Shown piece by piece: positions 10,449-19,695 of a DNA stretch of 64,000 nt. Location: assembly GCF_001999945.1 (NCBI RefSeq), contig NZ_CP019650.1, positions 1-64,000 on the forward strand, read 5' to 3'. The DNA comes from Microbulbifer agarilyticus (GTDB taxonomy: Bacteria > Pseudomonadota > Gammaproteobacteria > Pseudomonadales > Cellvibrionaceae). The stretch's first letter is position 1, and every line of letters starts with the position of its first letter. The position numbers and the translations under genes are program-made. The notes under the pieces are model-generated. The model was given only the letters and a program-made list of their open reading frames with translations, was not told the DNA's origin and did not search any database.

Positions 10449-13400
10449 TTACTGAGTATTTACCATAACTTCGGTGTAACCAATTACCCCGTTTGCATTT
10501 TCATGCGCAATAACACCCATTGCGCGGGTATCGCCCTGAAGTTCACTCCAATCGAGATACAGGTTTCCGGTGCCACCCACGGTGGCAACGTCTGGTGTAT
10601 CCATCTGCGTATTTCCTGCATCTCCATTCAAGTGGAACTCATACAGGGTGTACGGCGTGGGTCCGGGGGCGGATGCGTAATCTATGACGAATACTGCATA
10701 GGTACCGGGCACCGGATTGGTGATATCGACTTGTTCAGCCGAGGTCGGTGTACCACTGGTACCGACTAACGGCCAACCAAGCTCTGCGGGGCCGAACAAC
10801 TGCAGGTCGAGGTCGTCAGAACCGTCGCCTGCACCAACGTCCGCATCGAACAGTGCAATGCGGCTAAAGTTGGTGCCCTCTGCGATGTCAAAGAAGATTA
10901 GGTCGTCGGCTGCGTCTTCCACTGCACCGATATTTTTCACACCCTCTGCCAAGCCGTTGATGGATGCACTGTAAGCGCCATCAAAACCAAACGCGAGGGG
11001 AATGGAAAGACTACCGCTGGTACCGGAGGCCGCAACCGCGCTTGCCGTCGCGATGGGTACCGGGCGAATTGCAATCGGGCTACGCACTTTGCGGAAACCT
11101 TGTGACCAGCTCAAGGAGCCAAATGCCCAGTCGCCTAACACCGCATCTTCGGTAGCAGTGAACGTCACGGTAAATGTTGCGGTCTCGCCGTGCTTGAGTC
11201 GCAATACACGCGGTTTAACTTCCACACGAATACCAGCCGGCGCGTCCACTTCTGCCCAATACCATTGAGTACCCCGTTCCACATTGGTCACTCGACGGGT
11301 GATGGTTTGTGAGCCGACCAGTTCGGCGATTCCCATAGACGGCAGGTTGAGGTCCGACGAGTCGATTGAAAGGCCGTTTGCTTCAAACTGCGCGCAGTCG
11401 CCCGCGGTAAACACCTGCGGCTGTAATTCCGCACCACACAGGAAGGCGAAGTAGTCCACGAGGCCGGCGTCATACACGAGACCCGGGAAGAAGGCGTTGG
11501 CCGGTTGCACCATGCCCGCACCGATATCGAAAGGATCCGCTGGGGTATCGCCGAAGGACTTCTTCAGGTTCTGGCGCGCGGTGGTCATCATCGCCGAACG
11601 CGCCATAGCGGGCGTCCAGTCTGGGTGTGCCTGCTTCAGCAGCGCCATCACACCCGCAACATGCGGACTTGCCATCGAGGTGCCACTGAGTCGACCGAAA
11701 ATTTCTCCGGAACCCACGGGCGATATACCGGCGAGGATTCCAACCCCGGGTGCGGCGATATCTGGCTTGATAATATCTGGCGCGCCGCCATTGGCACCGC
11801 GAGAAGAGAATCCCGCGATACGGTTATCGCGCGAAACCTGAATCTCTGGACTCAATCGACCACTGGCCGCCGCTGCGCTGAACAGAGCAGCTCCGTCTGG
11901 GTGACGAATCATAACACCCGGGATTGTCGTGTCCGGTGCAGACATAGTGATAGGGTCAACACGATCTGCTGCGGTGCCATCGTTAAATACCACTATCGCA
12001 CGCGCGCCAGCGGCAGCCGCCTGATTGTACTTATCGGTAAATGCACAGGCGCCGCGGACTACCAGCGCGATTTTACCACTCATGGCTTCTGCGTTAGTCA
12101 GGGGGCTACAGGCATCCAGTGGTTCGGCATTAACGATATCCGCAGCTATCTCACCGCTATCCGCAAGCTGTACCGGGCCAGAGCCTTCCAGGCCTTCTAG
12201 CACTCCCGCGAGCTCAGCCGGCGCGCTGATTTCGAAACCGGTACCAAAGCTCTCATTATCTTCCGTGGCACCTACAGCGGTAATCCAGGGAACACCAGAA
12301 GGGGTGCCGATTGTTTCATTGCCCGGGCCAGAATTACCTGCCGAGGTGGCCACAAACACGCCTGCGTCGGCAGCAAATAAGAAAGCGATATCATCCGGGC
12401 CGGTAAACTGGGTACTGGCACCGCCCACTGAATAGTTAATGACATCTACGCCGTCGGCTACCGCTTGGTCGATTGCTGCCATGGAGTCGGAGGAGAAGCA
12501 GCCGCTGTCATCAGGGTTGGGCGCATCCCAACACACTTTGTACACGGCGATGCGTGCACGCGGTGCTACACCACTGAGAACACCGGTACTTTCACCATTC
12601 ACAGTGCCTTCAACACCGAAGTTACCAGCTGCGGTGGTTGCCGTGTGGGTACCGTGGCCATCGGCATCACGGGCGGAAAGAAACTCGTAGTCTGCCAGCT
12701 CGTTTACCGAACGGAAGCCCTCACCAAATGCCTGTGCCTTGATCAGCTTGTTGTTACATTCAAACGGCAGGTCGTCAGGATTGAACTCGGTGTTACCAAA
12801 TTCGCAGCCTTCACCAACAAAGGACTCCGGCACGGCATCGTAGAGTACATGACGTCCACGATGCCCGCGCTTGGGCGTGCGCGTATCTTCGAGGCTTGGA
12901 TGCTCTGGGTTAATCCCGGAATCGATCACGCCAACGATAACGTCTTCACCCGTAGCTCCGAGTATCCATGGCCCGGGAAACTTATCCAATCCCAGGTAAC
13001 TGTAAGTAGTGTTGGTCTGGGGTTTCATTAACTGATCTTCCCAAACCCCGATAACATCTTTGCGATTGCGCAGTTGTTCCGCTTGCTTGGCTGTCATTTG
13101 TGCCGCGAACCCGTTGAAAGCAACTTGGTAATCGTGGAGTTTGCGTACATTGCCAATTGAATTCAGTGCTTCAGTTTTACGAGAACGCAAAAATTGCGCG
13201 TACTGCTGAATGGCACTACTGGAAAAATCCAGTTTGCGGTTCTTAGATGGTTTAGTCGCTGCAAGCCCCTGAATATTCCCCTCATAGGCAATCAGCGGTT
13301 TTTCAGAAAATTGCACAATGTAGGTTTTTTTTACATTCTCCAACTGGGTTGGCTGGTCATCAGTTTCATTTGCGTGTGCACTCATGGAGATCAGTGCACC

Positions 13401-13475
13401 AGCAAACAACCCCCCAATTAAACGACGCGTCTTTGCCAGGCGAAGCGCGTGGGATACATCCTCTACAAATTTCAT
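10449..13475 (-). CDS. Secreted subtilisin-like serine protease (S8) with PA domain
   Basis: The 1008-residue predicted extracellular protease has a signal peptide ending near AHANE (residue 36) and an I9-type propeptide at about 50-150 (YIVQFSEKP...VIGVWED). The S8 catalytic domain follows, with Asp185 (GVIDSGI), His274 (DGHGTH), oxyanion Asn381 (SAGNSG) and Ser600 (GTSMASPHVAG). A PA domain is inserted between Asn and Ser at about 440-550 (CAFTDKYNQAAAAGARAIVVFND). After residue 700 come an Fn3-like region (VTFTATEDAVLG) and a pre-peptidase C-like module (FDADVGAGDGSDDLDLQLFGP). The insertion pattern is that of plant cucumisin-like and bacterial vibriolysin-unrelated subtilases. Its likely role is extracellular protein digestion. 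It is a single-gene unit with its own terminator. Confidence 0.93.
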   Translation of the reverse strand: MKFVEDVSHALRLAKTRRLIGGLFAGALISMSAHANETDDQPTQLENVKKTYIVQFSEKPLIAYEGNIQGLAATKPSKNRKLDFSSSAIQQYAQFLRSRKTEALNSIGNVRKLHDYQVAFNGFAAQMTAKQAEQLRNRKDVIGVWEDQLMKPQTNTTYSYLGLDKFPGPWILGATGEDVIVGVIDSGINPEHPSLEDTRTPKRGHRGRHVLYDAVPESFVGEGCEFGNTEFNPDDLPFECNNKLIKAQAFGEGFRSVNELADYEFLSARDADGHGTHTATTAAGNFGVEGTVNGESTGVLSGVAPRARIAVYKVCWDAPNPDDSGCFSSDSMAAIDQAVADGVDVINYSVGGASTQFTGPDDIAFLFAADAGVFVATSAGNSGPGNETIGTPSGVPWITAVGATEDNESFGTGFEISAPAELAGVLEGLEGSGPVQLADSGEIAADIVNAEPLDACSPLTNAEAMSGKIALVVRGACAFTDKYNQAAAAGARAIVVFNDGTAADRVDPITMSAPDTTIPGVMIRHPDGAALFSAAAASGRLSPEIQVSRDNRIAGFSSRGANGGAPDIIKPDIAAPGVGILAGISPVGSGEIFGRLSGTSMASPHVAGVMALLKQAHPDWTPAMARSAMMTTARQNLKKSFGDTPADPFDIGAGMVQPANAFFPGLVYDAGLVDYFAFLCGAELQPQVFTAGDCAQFEANGLSIDSSDLNLPSMGIAELVGSQTITRRVTNVERGTQWYWAEVDAPAGIRVEVKPRVLRLKHGETATFTVTFTATEDAVLGDWAFGSLSWSQGFRKVRSPIAIRPVPIATASAVAASGTSGSLSIPLAFGFDGAYSASINGLAEGVKNIGAVEDAADDLIFFDIAEGTNFSRIALFDADVGAGDGSDDLDLQLFGPAELGWPLVGTSGTPTSAEQVDITNPVPGTYAVFVIDYASAPGPTPYTLYEFHLNGDAGNTQMDTPDVATVGGTGNLYLDWSELQGDTRAMGVIAHENANGVIGYTEVMVNTQ

Positions 13476-14014
13476 ATTTAATTATGCCCCATAAAAAATA
13501 AGCCCGTTCCTTTTCGCTTTTGGCGAGAGGATACGGACGGTTCCGTGAGAGTAGCGGAAAAGATCGAGACGGAATAAACGGAGCGAAAACCGCGGATATG
13601 GCAGGTAGTTTCAGATGCTCACCGAGTGCTACCCGTTATTATTGTGATAAATCCCTAAGCGGGACCCATACGTGCGCGATTGGATATGTTTCGGTACCAC
13701 GGTTATTCCATCAACCTCTGATCCAAAAAAGGAGCGTGAAACGGTTGCATCATTCCTCCATGAATAACCGCGGCACTTGATTCCTTCAACTGGGGTTCTA
13801 CGGAAACTCATCGTGCGGAGCAATAGAGTGGCGGCAGATTCGTGTTAAGCCGCCAATGATTTGTTTAACGTCACAAACACGTCACAAAAATCATTTAAGA
13901 GTTGGATTGTTAACTGGTACGGGATAACCAGTCAGGGTGGGCATTACGGAAGTAACGGCGCGATCAGAATAGTGCGTTGAGTGGTGATACGTTGAAAATG
14001 GAATACGAAATGTG
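13476..14014. other. 539-bp gap without a recognisable gene
   Basis: The gap lies upstream of the protease gene and downstream of gmhB, both on the minus strand. No convincing coding frame or RNA gene is visible. It holds a direct repeat, CGTCACAAA at 13869-13877 and 13880-13888 (period 11), and a small inverted repeat ACTGGT/ACCAGT at 13913-13932. The protease promoter should lie here. Confidence 0.6.
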
Positions 14015-14563
14015 TCAGCGCAAGACAAAGTCGGCAAACTGTGCGAGATCATCCATCACACTGGTTTCCGCGAGGCTGGAATCTGGATTGTGGATGAGCC
14101 CGGCGAGCGTCTGTTCGCCGCAACCGGTTTTCACCAGTACGGGCTTACAACCTTTGGCCACAGCGCAGTAGAGATCTTCGGTACCGTCACCCACAAAAAA
14201 GCAGTCGTGCAGGCTTACATCAAATTCGGCTTCAATCGCATCGAGTAAGCCAGTTTTAGGTTTGCGGCAGCGACAGTCATCCTCTTCGCTATGCGGACAG
14301 TAAAAAATGCCAGCGACTTCGCCACCGGCATCTTCTACCTGTTCGCGCAACACCGCATGAATTTGTTCCAGATCATCCAAGTCAAATAGCCCCTTGGCGA
14401 GGCCGCTCTGACTGGTCGCAATTACCAGTTGGTAACCCGCCTGGCTCAAACGTGCCAGGGCTTCGATACTACCGGGTATCGGTGCCCACTCCGCCGCACA
14501 GGTAACGTGGCTACCGTTGGGCTGATTGATGACACCATCGCGATCGAGAACAATAATGCTCAT
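14015..14563 (-). CDS. gmhB: D-glycero-beta-D-manno-heptose 1,7-bisphosphate 7-phosphatase
   Basis: GmhB removes the C7 phosphate during ADP-heptose synthesis for the lipopolysaccharide core. The protein (182 aa from ATG 14563) is a HAD phosphatase with the nucleophile motif LDRDGVIN, the TSQSGLAKG loop, and the zinc-binding CPHSEEDDCRCRKPKTG. Lys/Asp motif IV is FVGDGTEDL, where most relatives have VGDS..D. It starts 10 bp after the glyS stop, so glyQ-glyS-gmhB is one operon, the arrangement also known in Pseudomonas. Confidence 0.9.
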   Translation of the reverse strand: MSIIVLDRDGVINQPNGSHVTCAAEWAPIPGSIEALARLSQAGYQLVIATSQSGLAKGLFDLDDLEQIHAVLREQVEDAGGEVAGIFYCPHSEEDDCRCRKPKTGLLDAIEAEFDVSLHDCFFVGDGTEDLYCAVAKGCKPVLVKTGCGEQTLAGLIHNPDSSLAETSVMDDLAQFADFVLR

Positions 14564-14573
14564 AGCGTGTGCT

Positions 14574-16655
14574 TTACTTCGCCGGTGCCAGCAGTGAAAT
14601 ATCTGCCGCTTCCAGGAAGAGTCCACGCAACTGCGCCAACAACGCCAGGCGGTTGTTGCGCAGCTTCTCATCCTCGGCCATTACCATCACACCGTCGAAG
14701 AAGGCATCCACGGTGTCGCGCAGACCCGACAGGCCCGCCAGGCCTTCCTCGAAGCGCGCCTCGGCATACAGAGGATTCACCGCGTCCGCCGCATCGCGCA
14801 CCGCCAGATACAGTGCCTTTTCTGCTTCTTCTTGCAGTAGCGCCTGATCTACCTCGGTCGGCACAGGGCCATCGAGCTTGGCGAGGATATTGGATACACG
14901 CTTGTTTGCCGCAGCCAATGCCTCCGCTTCTGGTAGCTGGCTGAAGCTGTGCACCGCCTGAACACGGTTGTCGATATCCAGCGGGCGCGACAACTTGCGT
15001 GCGGATACCGCCAGGAATACTTCGGCCTTGATACCGGCGTCTTCATAACGGGCGCGGAAGCGCTCGATCATGTAGGCGAGGGTCTGCTCAACCACACTGT
15101 CGTACTCCGCAAGTGCGGTGCGTGGAAAACCATCGCGGGCGAGGGTGAGCAGTTCGCGCAAATCCAGATCGATATTTTTTTCCACCAGCAGGCGCAGAAC
15201 GCCGAGGCTGGCGCGGCGCAGGGCGAACGGATCGCGTGAGCCGCTGGGTGGCTGACCGATGCCGAAGATACCGACCAGGGTATCGATGCGATCGGCCAGG
15301 GCGACAATGGTGCCGGTTTCGGTTTGCGGTAATTCGTCACCGGCAAACTTCGGCATGTATTGCTCATACATGGCCTTGGCCACGTCGAGTTGTTCGCCAT
15401 CGTTTTCCGCATAATAGTAGCCGGCGATACCCTGCATATCGGCGAACTCAAATACCATTTCGGTAACCAGGTCCGATTTACACAGCTTTGCCGCGCGCTC
15501 GGCGAGCGCCGCGTCCCCGTTCAGCTTACCGGCGATGGCCGCAGCCAGTTTCGACAGGCGCTCGGTCTTGTCAAACACGGTTCCGAGCTTTTGCTGGAAC
15601 ACGATGGACTTGAGTTTTTCACGGCGCGCTTCGAGGCTGGTCTTCTTGTCGGTCTCAAAAAAGAAGGCTGCGTCGGCCAGGCGTGGACGGATAACGCGTT
15701 CGTTACCCTCGATCACCTGCTTGGCATCGATACTCTCGATGTTGGAAACGGTAATAAAGAACGGCATCAGTTTGCCGTCTTCATCCACCACGTGGAAATA
15801 TTTCTGGTGTTCTTTCATTGAAGAAATCAATGCTTCGGCGGGCACTTCGAGGAAGCGCTTCTCGAAGCGCCCGGTCAGCGCCACCGGCCACTCGACGAGA
15901 GCAGTCACTTCGTCCAGCAGATCGTCATCGATTACCGCCACACCGTTTACATTGTTCGCCTCCGCCTGTACCTGCTCGCGGATCATTTCCTTGCGCGCGG
16001 CAAAGTCCACAATCACAAAGCCAGGATCACGCAGCTGTTGCACGTAATCGTTAGCAGAGGCCACGGTGAGTTCGCGGTTGCAGTGGAAGCGATGCCCGCG
16101 GGTGGTGTTGCCGGCCTTTAGACCGAGTACCTCGGCATCCACGACCTGGTTGCCAAACAGCATCACCAGCCAGTGTACCGGGCGTACGAATTCTTCTTTG
16201 CGAGCGCCCCAGCGCATGCGCTTTGGAATAGGCAGTTGCGCCAGGGATTTACCGATGATATCGCCGAGCAGGTCCTGGGTCGCTGCGCCTTTCTGTTCGC
16301 TGATAAATGCCAGGCGTTCGCCCTTGTCGGTTTGCACGCGCGCAAGTTCGTCGACGCTGACACCGGCACCGCGCGCAAAACCCTGAGCGGCCTTGGTGGG
16401 GTTACCATCTTTATCGAATGCTGCCGCCACTGCAGGGCCGTGCTTTTCAATCTGTTTGTCTTGCTGTTGCTCTGCCAGGTCGCTCACCGAAACCGCCAGG
16501 CGGCGCGGACTGGCAAACGCATTAACCTCACCGTATTCCAGCTCGGCGTCTTTAAGACCCTGTGCGATACCATCGGCGAAGGCCTGCATCAATTTGTGTA
16601 GCGCTTTTGGGGGCAGCTCTTCGGTACCCAGCTCAACCAGAAAATCCTGAGCCAT
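14574..16655 (-). CDS. glyS: Glycyl-tRNA synthetase beta subunit
   Basis: GlyS is the tRNA-binding partner in the alpha2beta2 bacterial glycyl-tRNA synthetase. Its 693 residues are close to E. coli's 689. It begins [19 protein letters not shown], the conserved family start, and contains RRLAVSV, RWG, RGHRFH and the HD-like central region KCKSDLVTEMVFEF-type segment, ending with the C-terminal anticodon-binding region FFDGVMVMAEDEKLRNNRLALL. The ATG overlaps the glyQ stop by one base (16655), which indicates translational coupling. Confidence 0.97.
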   Translation of the reverse strand: MAQDFLVELGTEELPPKALHKLMQAFADGIAQGLKDAELEYGEVNAFASPRRLAVSVSDLAEQQQDKQIEKHGPAVAAAFDKDGNPTKAAQGFARGAGVSVDELARVQTDKGERLAFISEQKGAATQDLLGDIIGKSLAQLPIPKRMRWGARKEEFVRPVHWLVMLFGNQVVDAEVLGLKAGNTTRGHRFHCNRELTVASANDYVQQLRDPGFVIVDFAARKEMIREQVQAEANNVNGVAVIDDDLLDEVTALVEWPVALTGRFEKRFLEVPAEALISSMKEHQKYFHVVDEDGKLMPFFITVSNIESIDAKQVIEGNERVIRPRLADAAFFFETDKKTSLEARREKLKSIVFQQKLGTVFDKTERLSKLAAAIAGKLNGDAALAERAAKLCKSDLVTEMVFEFADMQGIAGYYYAENDGEQLDVAKAMYEQYMPKFAGDELPQTETGTIVALADRIDTLVGIFGIGQPPSGSRDPFALRRASLGVLRLLVEKNIDLDLRELLTLARDGFPRTALAEYDSVVEQTLAYMIERFRARYEDAGIKAEVFLAVSARKLSRPLDIDNRVQAVHSFSQLPEAEALAAANKRVSNILAKLDGPVPTEVDQALLQEEAEKALYLAVRDAADAVNPLYAEARFEEGLAGLSGLRDTVDAFFDGVMVMAEDEKLRNNRLALLAQLRGLFLEAADISLLAPAK

Positions 16656-17635
16656 TACTTCTTCTCCTTCTGCGCTTCGAGTTGAGCAAGTACATCGTTA
16701 CGGGCCTGTTCGGTTGCCAGTGGGAAACCGAGAGCGTGACGCGCATCGAAATAGGCTTGGGCGACAGCCCGTGCCAGGGTGCGTACGCGCAGAATAAAGC
16801 GCTGGCGCTCGGTGACGGAAATCGCGTGGCGCGCGTCCAGCAAATTAAACGCGTGGGAAGCCTTCATTACCTGCTCATATGCAGGCAGCGGCAGGCCCAG
16901 CTCTATCAGGCGTTGGCTTTCGCGCTCGCAGTGATCGAAGGTGGCGAACAGGAATTCGACATCCGCGTGCTCAAAGTTGTAGTGGGACATTTCCACTTCG
17001 TTCTGGTGGAAAACGTCACCGTAGGTCACCGCGTTGCCTTCCGCATCACGGGTCCATACCAAGTCGTAGATGGATTCCACGCCCTGCAGGTACATGGCAA
17101 TACGCTCGATACCGTAAGTGATCTCGCCGGTTACCGGATAGCATTCGATGCCACCCACTTGCTGGAAGTAGGTGAACTGGGTCACTTCCATACCGTTTAG
17201 CCAAACTTCCCAGCCAAGACCCCAAGCTCCCAGGGTCGGGGATTCCCAGTTGTCTTCCACAAAACGAATGTCGTGTACGGTGGGGTCGATACCCAGCGCA
17301 CGCAGGCTGTCCAGGTAGAGTTCCTGGATATTTGACGGCGAGGGCTTCATTACCACCTGATACTGGTAGTAGTGCTGCAGGCGGTTGGGGTTCTCACCGT
17401 AACGGCCGTCGGTCGGGCGGCGGCAGGGCTGCACGTAGGCGGCGTTCCAGGTTTCCGGACCGATGGCGCGCAGGAAGGTTGCGGGGTGGAAGGTGCCAGC
17501 GCCCACTTCCATATCCAGAGGCTGTAGAATGACGCACCCTTGGCGCGCCCAGTATTCCTGCAGGGTAAAAATTAGTCCCTGAAAGGTGCTCAGATCCTGC
17601 GCAGGGGCAGAACCGCTGGTTTGTTGCTCGGACAC
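16655..17635 (-). CDS. glyQ: Glycyl-tRNA synthetase alpha subunit
   Basis: GlyQ carries the class II catalytic core that activates glycine. The diagnostic block is [35 protein letters not shown], with [21 protein letters not shown] and [13 protein letters not shown]. The open frame runs far upstream to 18001, overlapping the divergent gene. GTG 17635 has GGAG six bases before it and gives 326 aa, the family range, so the upstream extension is rejected. It is first in the glyQ-glyS-gmhB operon. Confidence 0.96.
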   Translation of the reverse strand: MSEQQTSGSAPAQDLSTFQGLIFTLQEYWARQGCVILQPLDMEVGAGTFHPATFLRAIGPETWNAAYVQPCRRPTDGRYGENPNRLQHYYQYQVVMKPSPSNIQELYLDSLRALGIDPTVHDIRFVEDNWESPTLGAWGLGWEVWLNGMEVTQFTYFQQVGGIECYPVTGEITYGIERIAMYLQGVESIYDLVWTRDAEGNAVTYGDVFHQNEVEMSHYNFEHADVEFLFATFDHCERESQRLIELGLPLPAYEQVMKASHAFNLLDARHAISVTERQRFILRVRTLARAVAQAYFDARHALGFPLATEQARNDVLAQLEAQKEKK

Positions 17636-17812
17636 CACAATCTCCGGTTTCAGCTGGGTGGAATAGACAAGGGGCGCAATTATAGCGGCAGCCGGTTGCA
17701 CGCTAAACAGCGCGCGGGGGATTTGATGGCCACAATCTGGCCTATATAAGGCGATCACCGGAAAAAAGATGAACAAGAGTGGGCTGAGGCCCCGGCAAGA
17801 AGGATGTAACGG

Positions 17813-18700
17813 TTGGATATCAAAGGGCAATTGGCCGCAGGTGCCTTGAAGTTGATCGGACAACTGCCACTCAAGTGGTCGCGCCGCCTCGGTGGTTTCA
17901 CCGGTCACTGTGCCGTAGCGACCCGCGCAAACAGTCTGCGGGTGAGTCGCATCAACCTGGCACACTGCTATCCGGAAATGCAGGAAAAGGCGCGGGAACA
18001 ACTCGCTCGGCAGAGCGTGGTGAATACCGCAATGACAGGATTCGAGGTTGCCAGCCTATGGCGCCAATCGTGGAGTCTGGCCGAAGACAGTATCGAGCGC
18101 ATCCGCAACCAGCAGTTACTCACCGAAGGTGTCAGTGAAGGGCGCGGCGTATTGGTGCTCGCGCCCCATATCGGTAACTGGGAAATTTTCGGCCAGTATC
18201 TGGCCACCATTGGCCCAACCACTAGCCTTTATGCACCACCCAAAATCGAGGCACTGGACTCTTTGATCCGCGCCGGCCGTGAAAAAACCGGCGCAAAGCT
18301 GGTGCCTACCAACGTGCGCGGGGTACGCGCCCTGCTTAAAGCACTAAAAGCCGGTGGTATTGTTGGCGTACTGCCGGATCAGGAACCGGATCCTTCCGGC
18401 GGGGAGTTTGCACCGTTTTTCGGGCACCCAACCCTGACCATGACGCTCGCCTACAACCTGATCCAGCGCACCGGTTGCAAGGTGGTGTTTGGTTTCGCCA
18501 AGCGCCTCGAGCAGGGGTTTGAACTGGTGCTGTTACCGGCCGAAGAGGCCATTTACAGCGAAGAGGCCAAGGTATCGCTCGCGGCATTGAACCGCGGCGT
18601 GGAGGCCTGCATTGCCGAGGCGCCGGAACAATATCAGTGGGAGTACAAGCGTTTCCGTCGTGCACCGGAAGGTCGCACCGGGCTGTACAAGAAAAACTGA
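17813..18700 (+). CDS. lpxL: Lipid A biosynthesis acyltransferase (LpxL/HtrB family)
   Basis: The protein is a predicted inner-membrane acyltransferase adding a secondary acyl chain to lipid A (or a related lysophospholipid acyltransferase). It has 295 aa. The catalytic HX4E motif is [11 protein letters not shown] at about residues 117-127, and the second block is [18 protein letters not shown]. It starts at TTG 17813 with AAGGA nine bases upstream; no ATG lies nearby in frame. It is divergent from glyQ (177-bp shared promoter region). The same neighbour pair is known in Pseudomonas. Confidence 0.88.
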   Translation: MDIKGQLAAGALKLIGQLPLKWSRRLGGFTGHCAVATRANSLRVSRINLAHCYPEMQEKAREQLARQSVVNTAMTGFEVASLWRQSWSLAEDSIERIRNQQLLTEGVSEGRGVLVLAPHIGNWEIFGQYLATIGPTTSLYAPPKIEALDSLIRAGREKTGAKLVPTNVRGVRALLKALKAGGIVGVLPDQEPDPSGGEFAPFFGHPTLTMTLAYNLIQRTGCKVVFGFAKRLEQGFELVLLPAEEAIYSEEAKVSLAALNRGVEACIAEAPEQYQWEYKRFRRAPEGRTGLYKKN

Positions 18701-18947
18701 CTCTTCTCCTATCGCTAAAAACGGTGCTGTTCCATGCATAACTCTGGAGCAGCAATATCTACTCGGGCCCGGTTCTCGGGCCCAGAGCGCAGCATTGCCC
18801 CCTATTGCGCACGAACCACCTCCCTCAATTTTCCAATTTTTCCGCCCGATTCCTTCCGGAGAGAGCGTTAAGCACAGTGGGATCCTCCCGTGAGCCATAT
18901 TCGGCAATTCACCAATATTGACTTATCGGTCAAACATCTAAATTAAT

Positions 18948-18961
18948 TTGCCCGGGTAAAA
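18948..18961. promoter_or_regulatory. CCCGGG palindrome, operator-like site 1
   Basis: TTTGCCCGGGTAAA is a near-perfect palindrome centred at 18953.5. It is the most upstream of three such sites before the DUF2239 gene. Confidence 0.6.
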
Positions 18962-18974
18962 ATAAACGCAAATA

Positions 18975-18986
18975 TTACCCGGGTAA
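18975..18986. promoter_or_regulatory. CCCGGG palindrome, operator-like site 2
   Basis: TTACCCGGGTAA is a perfect 12-bp palindrome centred at 18980.5. It is 27 bp from site 1 and directly upstream of a TTGACC -35-like hexamer (18988-18993). Confidence 0.7.
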
Positions 18987-18987
18987 A

Positions 18988-19015
18988 TTGACCGACATTA
19001 ATACCCGGGTAATAA
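18988..19015 (+). promoter_or_regulatory. Predicted promoter of the DUF2239 gene
   Basis: TTGACC (18988-18993) and TAATAA (19010-19015) are spaced 16 bp. The third palindrome fills the spacer, so a bound protein would block RNA polymerase. Confidence 0.55.
19003..19012. promoter_or_regulatory. CCCGGG palindrome, operator-like site 3
   Basis: The core ACCCGGGT extends imperfectly to TAATACCCGGGTAATA. It is centred at 19006.5, 26 bp from site 2, inside the promoter spacer. Confidence 0.7.
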
Positions 19016-19047
19016 TAAGATTGACCACCCATATTTCCGGAGTAGAA

Positions 19048-19617
19048 ATGAAAACGGAATATCTCGCCATTCACAACGGATCACTAATCGCCCGTGGCGA
19101 TCTCGAGAGCGTTGTGCGTAAAAGCAAGTCGCGGGCGGCCGGCATCGAGCCAGTCGTGATGGCACTGGATACCTGCAAGCGCATTGAGGTGGACTGGCAG
19201 GGTGACGTGGAAAGTGCCATTTCGAGGCTTTCTGCGCCAAGCCGGCGCGGGCGGCCGAAGCTGGGAGTTACCTCCCGTGAGGTGACCCTGTTGCCGGCGC
19301 ATTGGGAGTGGTTGGCGACCCAGCGCGGCGGCGCTTCGGTTACGTTGCGACGTTTGGTCGACGCGGCGATTAAAAACGCGACCGCGGAAGAGCAGCTCAG
19401 CATTCAGCAAAATCAACTGTATAAATTGCTCTCGCTATTTGCTGACGCGCCCGGCTTTGAAGAGGCTGCACGCGCCATGTATCGAAACAGTCGGTCCGGA
19501 TTTATCGTGGCGACTAACTCCTGGCCCGCAGATGTGAGAGGCGTCCTTTTGGAAAAATTTGATGCCTTTCATACACCGACGAATCGCGCTGCCAGTGAGC
19601 AAACAGACACGGACTAA
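19048..19617 (+). CDS. DUF2239 family protein, possible ribbon-helix-helix regulator
   Basis: I recognise the conserved block RRGRPKLGVTSREVTLLPAHWEWLATQRGGASVTLRRLVDAA (given in overlapping pieces: RRGRPKLGV, SREVTLLPAHWEWL, GGASVTLRRLVDAA) as the DUF2239 signature; no function is established for it as far as I know. ATG 19048 is preferred over upstream starts because GGAG lies just before it; this gives 189 aa. Inference: a short beta strand (REVTLL), a helix, and a second helix after a GGAS turn resemble a ribbon-helix-helix DNA-binding unit. The preceding RGRPKLG is a basic AT-hook-like segment. Three palindromes in its own promoter would be its operators. The N-terminal half (MKTEYLAIHNGSLIARGDLE) is unassigned. 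Confidence 0.8.
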   Translation: MKTEYLAIHNGSLIARGDLESVVRKSKSRAAGIEPVVMALDTCKRIEVDWQGDVESAISRLSAPSRRGRPKLGVTSREVTLLPAHWEWLATQRGGASVTLRRLVDAAIKNATAEEQLSIQQNQLYKLLSLFADAPGFEEAARAMYRNSRSGFIVATNSWPADVRGVLLEKFDAFHTPTNRAASEQTDTD

Positions 19618-19695
19618 CTTAGTTTGTGCCGCCGCGGGATTCCTGGAAAATTTCGATTAAGCTCATAGGTAGGTAATTCCATAACCCATGCCTAG

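Noticed and set aside
15785..15800. CCACGTGG core in glyS as a parS site
   Set aside because: About 11 of 16 positions fit and neither arm is complete.
17638..18001. Upstream extension of glyQ to 18001
   Set aside because: No family similarity, overlaps the divergent acyltransferase gene, and GTG 17635 has a proper ribosome site.
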